Positions 21,014 to 23,384 of a stretch of 23,384 nt of DNA are shown here, one piece after another. Both the position numbers and the translations under genes were made by a program. Origin of the DNA: DASXRC01 sp036506495 (GTDB lineage: Bacteria > Actinomycetota > Actinomycetes > Mycobacteriales > Micromonosporaceae); NCBI GenBank assembly GCA_036506495.1, contig DASXRQ010000171.1, forward strand, positions 1 to 23,384. The letters are read 5' to 3'. Under the pieces are notes generated by a model. The model was not told the origin of the DNA. It saw only the letters and a program-made list of their open reading frames with translations, and made no database searches. How positions within the stretch are numbered: position 1 is the first letter of the stretch; the number at the start of each line of letters is the position of its first letter.

Positions 21014-21895
21014 TCAGGCCTTCGTCGCATCCGGCGCCGACCCGCCGGGCGCGGATTCGTCCGGCGCGGAGTCGTCGGCGATGACCGGCCGATATCCGGC
21101 GGTCTCGCGGGCCCGCCGACGCTGCTCACGCCGGTACGCGCTGCGCCTGGTCGGGTCGTCGCGCTCGCGTCGCATGTGGACGTACTCGGCCCAGATGTCG
21201 TCGGGCCAGTCGTGCAGACCGCGCCCGACGGTCAGCGGTGTCGAGCCGACGGCCTCGAAGGTTGATCGGTGGACCGGCTGGAGCGCCATGATCGGGATGT
21301 CGCGATAGAAGCGGACGGTCCTGCCGGGTTCCGTGAGCCTCAGAATGGTCGGGATGGTCGAGCGGTACCAGTCGGTCTCCACCAGCCCGTCGAGGATCTG
21401 CACCCCACCGGTGTCGGGCCAGTTCGGGACCGGCCGAGCCAGCAGGCACCAGCCCGTGGAGGTCCGCGCGACCGTTCCCGTGGTGACCTCGATCATGTTG
21501 CCGGCGCGTGGATCCGCGTCCACGAACGGGAAGCCGCCGTCGAAGCGCCGAAGGATGTCCATGTCCTTGCGAAACCGCTCGGGCGCGTCAGCCAGGTACG
21601 TCTTCACGTCCGGCAGCTGCGCGTCGTGCCCGCCGGCCAGCGAGCGCCACTGTGTCGGCTCGTTCTCGGCGAGCAGGCTCCACTCGGACTCGCGCCCGTC
21701 CCAGCGCAGCGCGAAGTCGGCCGGCGGGTAGACGTACCAACCGAATCCCGATGCCGCGCTGACCGGCGGACAGTGCTGGACGGCCCGGGAGGGAAGCGAA
21801 CCGCGTACGGTCGCCGAGGCGCGCTCGGGCGATCTGACATCCGGATAGATCGTGTAGATTTCGACGCGCAGAGGCTCGAGGCCGGCCGTCGCCAT
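21014..21895 (-). CDS. Uncharacterised protein resembling DUF6065 proteins
   Basis: 293 aa, no signal peptide or membrane helix. Conserved-looking blocks are SGFGWYVYPPADFALRWDG, TGTVARTSTGWCLLARPVPN, LDGLVETDWYRSTIPTILRL followed by TEPGRTVRF, and YRDIPIMALQPVHRSTF. This order (GW-hydrophobic-PP, then an ETDW strand region, then I-x-P-V) resembles the DUF6065 family, which I recall but cannot check. The C-terminal third is basic (MRRERDDPTRRSAYRREQRRRARE) and ends in a repetitive SAPDE/SAPGG/SAPD tail, probably disordered. The ATG at 21895 has GGGAGG 5-6 nt upstream. It is the first gene of a two-gene operon with the MFS transporter. Function unknown. Confidence 0.72.
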   Translation of the reverse strand: MATAGLEPLRVEIYTIYPDVRSPERASATVRGSLPSRAVQHCPPVSAASGFGWYVYPPADFALRWDGRESEWSLLAENEPTQWRSLAGGHDAQLPDVKTYLADAPERFRKDMDILRRFDGGFPFVDADPRAGNMIEVTTGTVARTSTGWCLLARPVPNWPDTGGVQILDGLVETDWYRSTIPTILRLTEPGRTVRFYRDIPIMALQPVHRSTFEAVGSTPLTVGRGLHDWPDDIWAEYVHMRRERDDPTRRSAYRREQRRRARETAGYRPVIADDSAPDESAPGGSAPDATKA

Positions 21896-22202
21896 GTCGC
21901 CCTCCCCAGTGACCGGGGACCGACCCTAACACGCACATTTCTGTCCGTAAATGTTCGGACCAGGCCGCCCGCACCCCGTGTCTGGCTTGGCCACCGGGCA
22001 GTGAAGTTCTGCACAACACGGCCCAACTGTGACGACACGGCTTCCCTTACCGGCCGTAGATCCGCCAGACTCCCCTCGCACGTCGCCGATCGCGCGCGGC
22101 GTAACGTGTGCACCGATGCGGACGCAGGACGCGGCTGCAGGTTTTAGCTTGCCACCCGCGCGCCGCGGCCCACCTTCACGAGCGCCCGTCAGGGAGATCT
22201 GG
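21896..22202. other. Divergent 307-nt gap between DUF6065-like gene and sdhC
   Basis: No supported gene. It contains an ACATTT/AAATGT inverted repeat (21935-21940 and 21949-21954) interleaved with GTCCG (21943-21947) and CGGAC (21956-21960). For the minus-strand gene a TAGGGT-type -10 lies close by, without a good -35. The operator-like dyad at 21999-22016 is listed separately. TAACGT (about 22100) is a possible TANNNT -10 for sdhC with a leader of about 95 nt. Confidence 0.4.
21999..22016 (+). promoter_or_regulatory. Operator-like dyad upstream of sdhC (Rex- or CRP/GlxR-like)
   Basis: CAGTGAAGTTCTGCACAA matches the Rex consensus TTGTGAA-N4-TTCACAA at 11 of 14 specified bases. It also matches the CRP/GlxR consensus TGTGA-N6-TCACA at 8 of 10. 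Both regulator types control respiratory or succinate dehydrogenase genes in actinobacteria. The site is about 190 nt before the sdhC start codon. It is a pattern match only. Confidence 0.35.
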
Positions 22203-23009
22203 ATGACGACGACGGCAACGAGGCCGCGCGGAGCACGGCCGCGCGCCGCGATCTCGGCGAAGACGTTGCGCCGTGACCGGTGGTGGCTGACTCTCCTGCT
22301 CACGGTTCTCGGGCTGACCGCCTGGCTCGCGTACGGCCTGGTCCGCATCTACATGCACAGTTGGTACTGGGTAGAGAACTACCACATGCTGACGCCGTTC
22401 TACTCCCCCTGCGTGACAAACCGGTGCGTCGAGGGGGCATCGCACTTCGGCACCTTCCTCCCGGGCTGGTGGATCATCCCGGAGGCGGCGTTCAGCCTGC
22501 CGTTCCTGTTGCTATTCCGGCTGACCTGCTACTACTACCGCAAGGCGTACTACCGATCGTTCTGGCTGTCGCCGCCGGCCTGCGCGGTCCCGGACGGGCA
22601 CCAGACATACACCGGCGAGACCCGGTTCCCGCTGATCTTCCAGAACGCCCACCGGTACGCGTTTTACGCCGCCATGATCATCTCGCTGATCAACACCTAC
22701 GACGCCGCCCTCGCCATGCAGAGCCCGAAGGGCTTCGGCTTCGGCCTGGGCAACGTGATCATCTGGGGCAACGTCGTGCTGCTCTGGGCGTACACCGTGT
22801 CCTGCCACTCGTGCCGGCACATCATCGGCGGGCGGCTCAAGCACTTCTCCGCGCACCCGATCCGCTACCGGGCCTGGACCTTCGTCTCCAAGCTCAACGT
22901 GCGGCACATGCAGCTGGCGTGGACCACGCTGGCGACGCTGGCGATCACCGACTTCTACATCATGGCCGTGTCCGCCGGCTGGATCTCCGATCTGCGGTTC
23001 ATCAACTGA
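22203..23009 (+). CDS. sdhC: Succinate dehydrogenase membrane-anchor subunit (actinobacterial Sdh1 type)
   Basis: 268 aa with about five membrane helices, much longer than the classical cytochrome b556 SdhC (about 130 aa). It corresponds in length and sequence style to the single-anchor subunit of mycobacterial Sdh1 (Rv0249c position). It anchors SdhA/SdhB to the cytoplasmic membrane and passes electrons to quinone. Notable motifs: YSPCVTNRC in an extracellular loop; FQNAHRYAFYAAMIISLINT; and C201-H202-S-C204-R-H206 at a helix end, followed by IIGGRLKHFSAHP. The C-H-x-C-R-H spacing looks like cluster or metal ligands, and a membrane-embedded Rieske-type centre has been described for a mycobacterial SDH. 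The ATG at 22203 has GGGAG 7 nt upstream. sdhA follows after 12 nt. Confidence 0.85.
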   Translation: MTTTATRPRGARPRAAISAKTLRRDRWWLTLLLTVLGLTAWLAYGLVRIYMHSWYWVENYHMLTPFYSPCVTNRCVEGASHFGTFLPGWWIIPEAAFSLPFLLLFRLTCYYYRKAYYRSFWLSPPACAVPDGHQTYTGETRFPLIFQNAHRYAFYAAMIISLINTYDAALAMQSPKGFGFGLGNVIIWGNVVLLWAYTVSCHSCRHIIGGRLKHFSAHPIRYRAWTFVSKLNVRHMQLAWTTLATLAITDFYIMAVSAGWISDLRFIN

Positions 23010-23021
23010 GGGCCTAGAGCA

Positions 23022-23384
23022 ATGACTGAGCGAATCGAACGACACCACTACGACGTCGTCGTGATCGGCGCCGGTGGCGCCGGCCTGCGGGCGGCCATCG
23101 AGGCCCGCCTGGCCGGCGAGAAGACCGCGATCATCTCGAAGTCGTTGTTCGGGAAGGCCCACACGGTCATGGCCGAGGGCGGCGCAGCCGCGGCCATGGG
23201 CAACGTCAACAGCAACGACAACTGGATGGTGCATTTCCGCGATACAATGCGGGGCGGCAAGTTTCTCAACAACTTCCGCATGGCCGAGCTGCACGCCAAG
23301 GAGTCGCCGGACCGGATCTGGGAGTTGGAGACGTACGGCGCGCTCTTCGACCGGACGAGGGACGGCAAGATCTCGCAGCGGAAC
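23022..23384 (+). CDS. sdhA: Succinate dehydrogenase flavoprotein subunit (5' part, truncated by window)
   Basis: The first 121 codons are present, and the frame is open to the right edge. The N-terminal Rossmann motif VVVIGAGGAGLRAAIEA (residues 12-28) binds FAD. KAHTVMAEGGAAAAMGN places His47 where the family forms the covalent 8-alpha-histidyl-FAD bond. The residues NDNWMVHFRDTMRGGKFLNN and YGALFDRTRDGKISQR follow the SdhA/FrdA pattern. It oxidises succinate to fumarate at the membrane and feeds the quinone pool through SdhB and SdhC. It lies 12 nt after sdhC with only a weak ribosome site (TAGAG), so it probably depends on the same transcript. The sdhB gene presumably follows outside the window. 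Confidence 0.93.
   Translation, partial: MTERIERHHYDVVVIGAGGAGLRAAIEARLAGEKTAIISKSLFGKAHTVMAEGGAAAAMGNVNSNDNWMVHFRDTMRGGKFLNNFRMAELHAKESPDRIWELETYGALFDRTRDGKISQRN

Noticed and set aside
1..23384. CRISPR arrays, tRNA, rRNA, prophage or integrase genes
   Set aside because: No regularly spaced repeats, no cloverleaf with a CCA-type end and no phage or recombinase motifs were found by eye. A tRNAscan-SE and Infernal run would settle the RNA question.

Overview
The window is a high-GC, densely coded stretch of chromosome from an actinomycete. Three things point to an actinomycete: a mycothiol biosynthesis gene (mshB), a 7Fe ferredoxin directly coupled to dapC as in mycobacteria, and many GTG starts with 4-nt stop/start overlaps. 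The intergenic AACTTCG and GATCTAGGGCGAAT inverted repeats and the overall gene content suggest Micromonosporaceae, but that is inference. I saw no insertion sequence, prophage, CRISPR array, tRNA or rRNA.

Layout, left to right. (1) 1-5900, core metabolism: the 3' end of dapD (+), then on the minus strand lpdA, metG, a short leader ORF with a hairpin in front of metG, a SIMPL-domain gene, dapC and its coupled ferredoxin. DapD and DapC belong to the same succinylase branch of diaminopimelate/lysine synthesis. (2) 5900-10600: a GNAT acetyltransferase (+), and on the minus strand a small membrane protein, a VanW-family cell-wall protein, a membrane protein coupled to mshB, and mshB itself. (3) 10700-12750: an S9/DPP-IV-type protein (+) that appears to have lost its catalytic Ser and His and its double-Glu motif. 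A perfect GC-rich hairpin follows it. (4) 12800-16730, minus strand: a peptide-type ABC importer with two permeases and a lipoprotein receptor but no ATPase gene in the window. (5) 16950-19770: the tldD-tldE protease pair (+), coupled by ATGA. (6) 19740-21900, minus strand: an MFS transporter and an unrecognised DUF6065-like gene. (7) 22200-23384: sdhC and the start of sdhA of an actinobacterial succinate dehydrogenase. SdhC carries a C-H-x-C-R-H motif, and a dyad resembling Rex or CRP/GlxR operators lies upstream.

Four gene pairs (metG-lpdA, fdx-dapC, mshB-downstream membrane gene, tldD-tldE) overlap by exactly 4 nt, which implies translational coupling. Two convergent pairs (GNAT/membrane protein and tldE/MFS) overlap at their 3' ends. 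Most convergent or unit-boundary gaps hold strong inverted repeats that look like terminators.

The most promising non-routine signals are the probable DPP-IV pseudoenzyme, the metG leader (an apparently leaderless 18-residue Arg-rich ORF followed by a 17-bp hairpin that is fully paired only in the minus-strand RNA), and the SdhC Cys/His motif.
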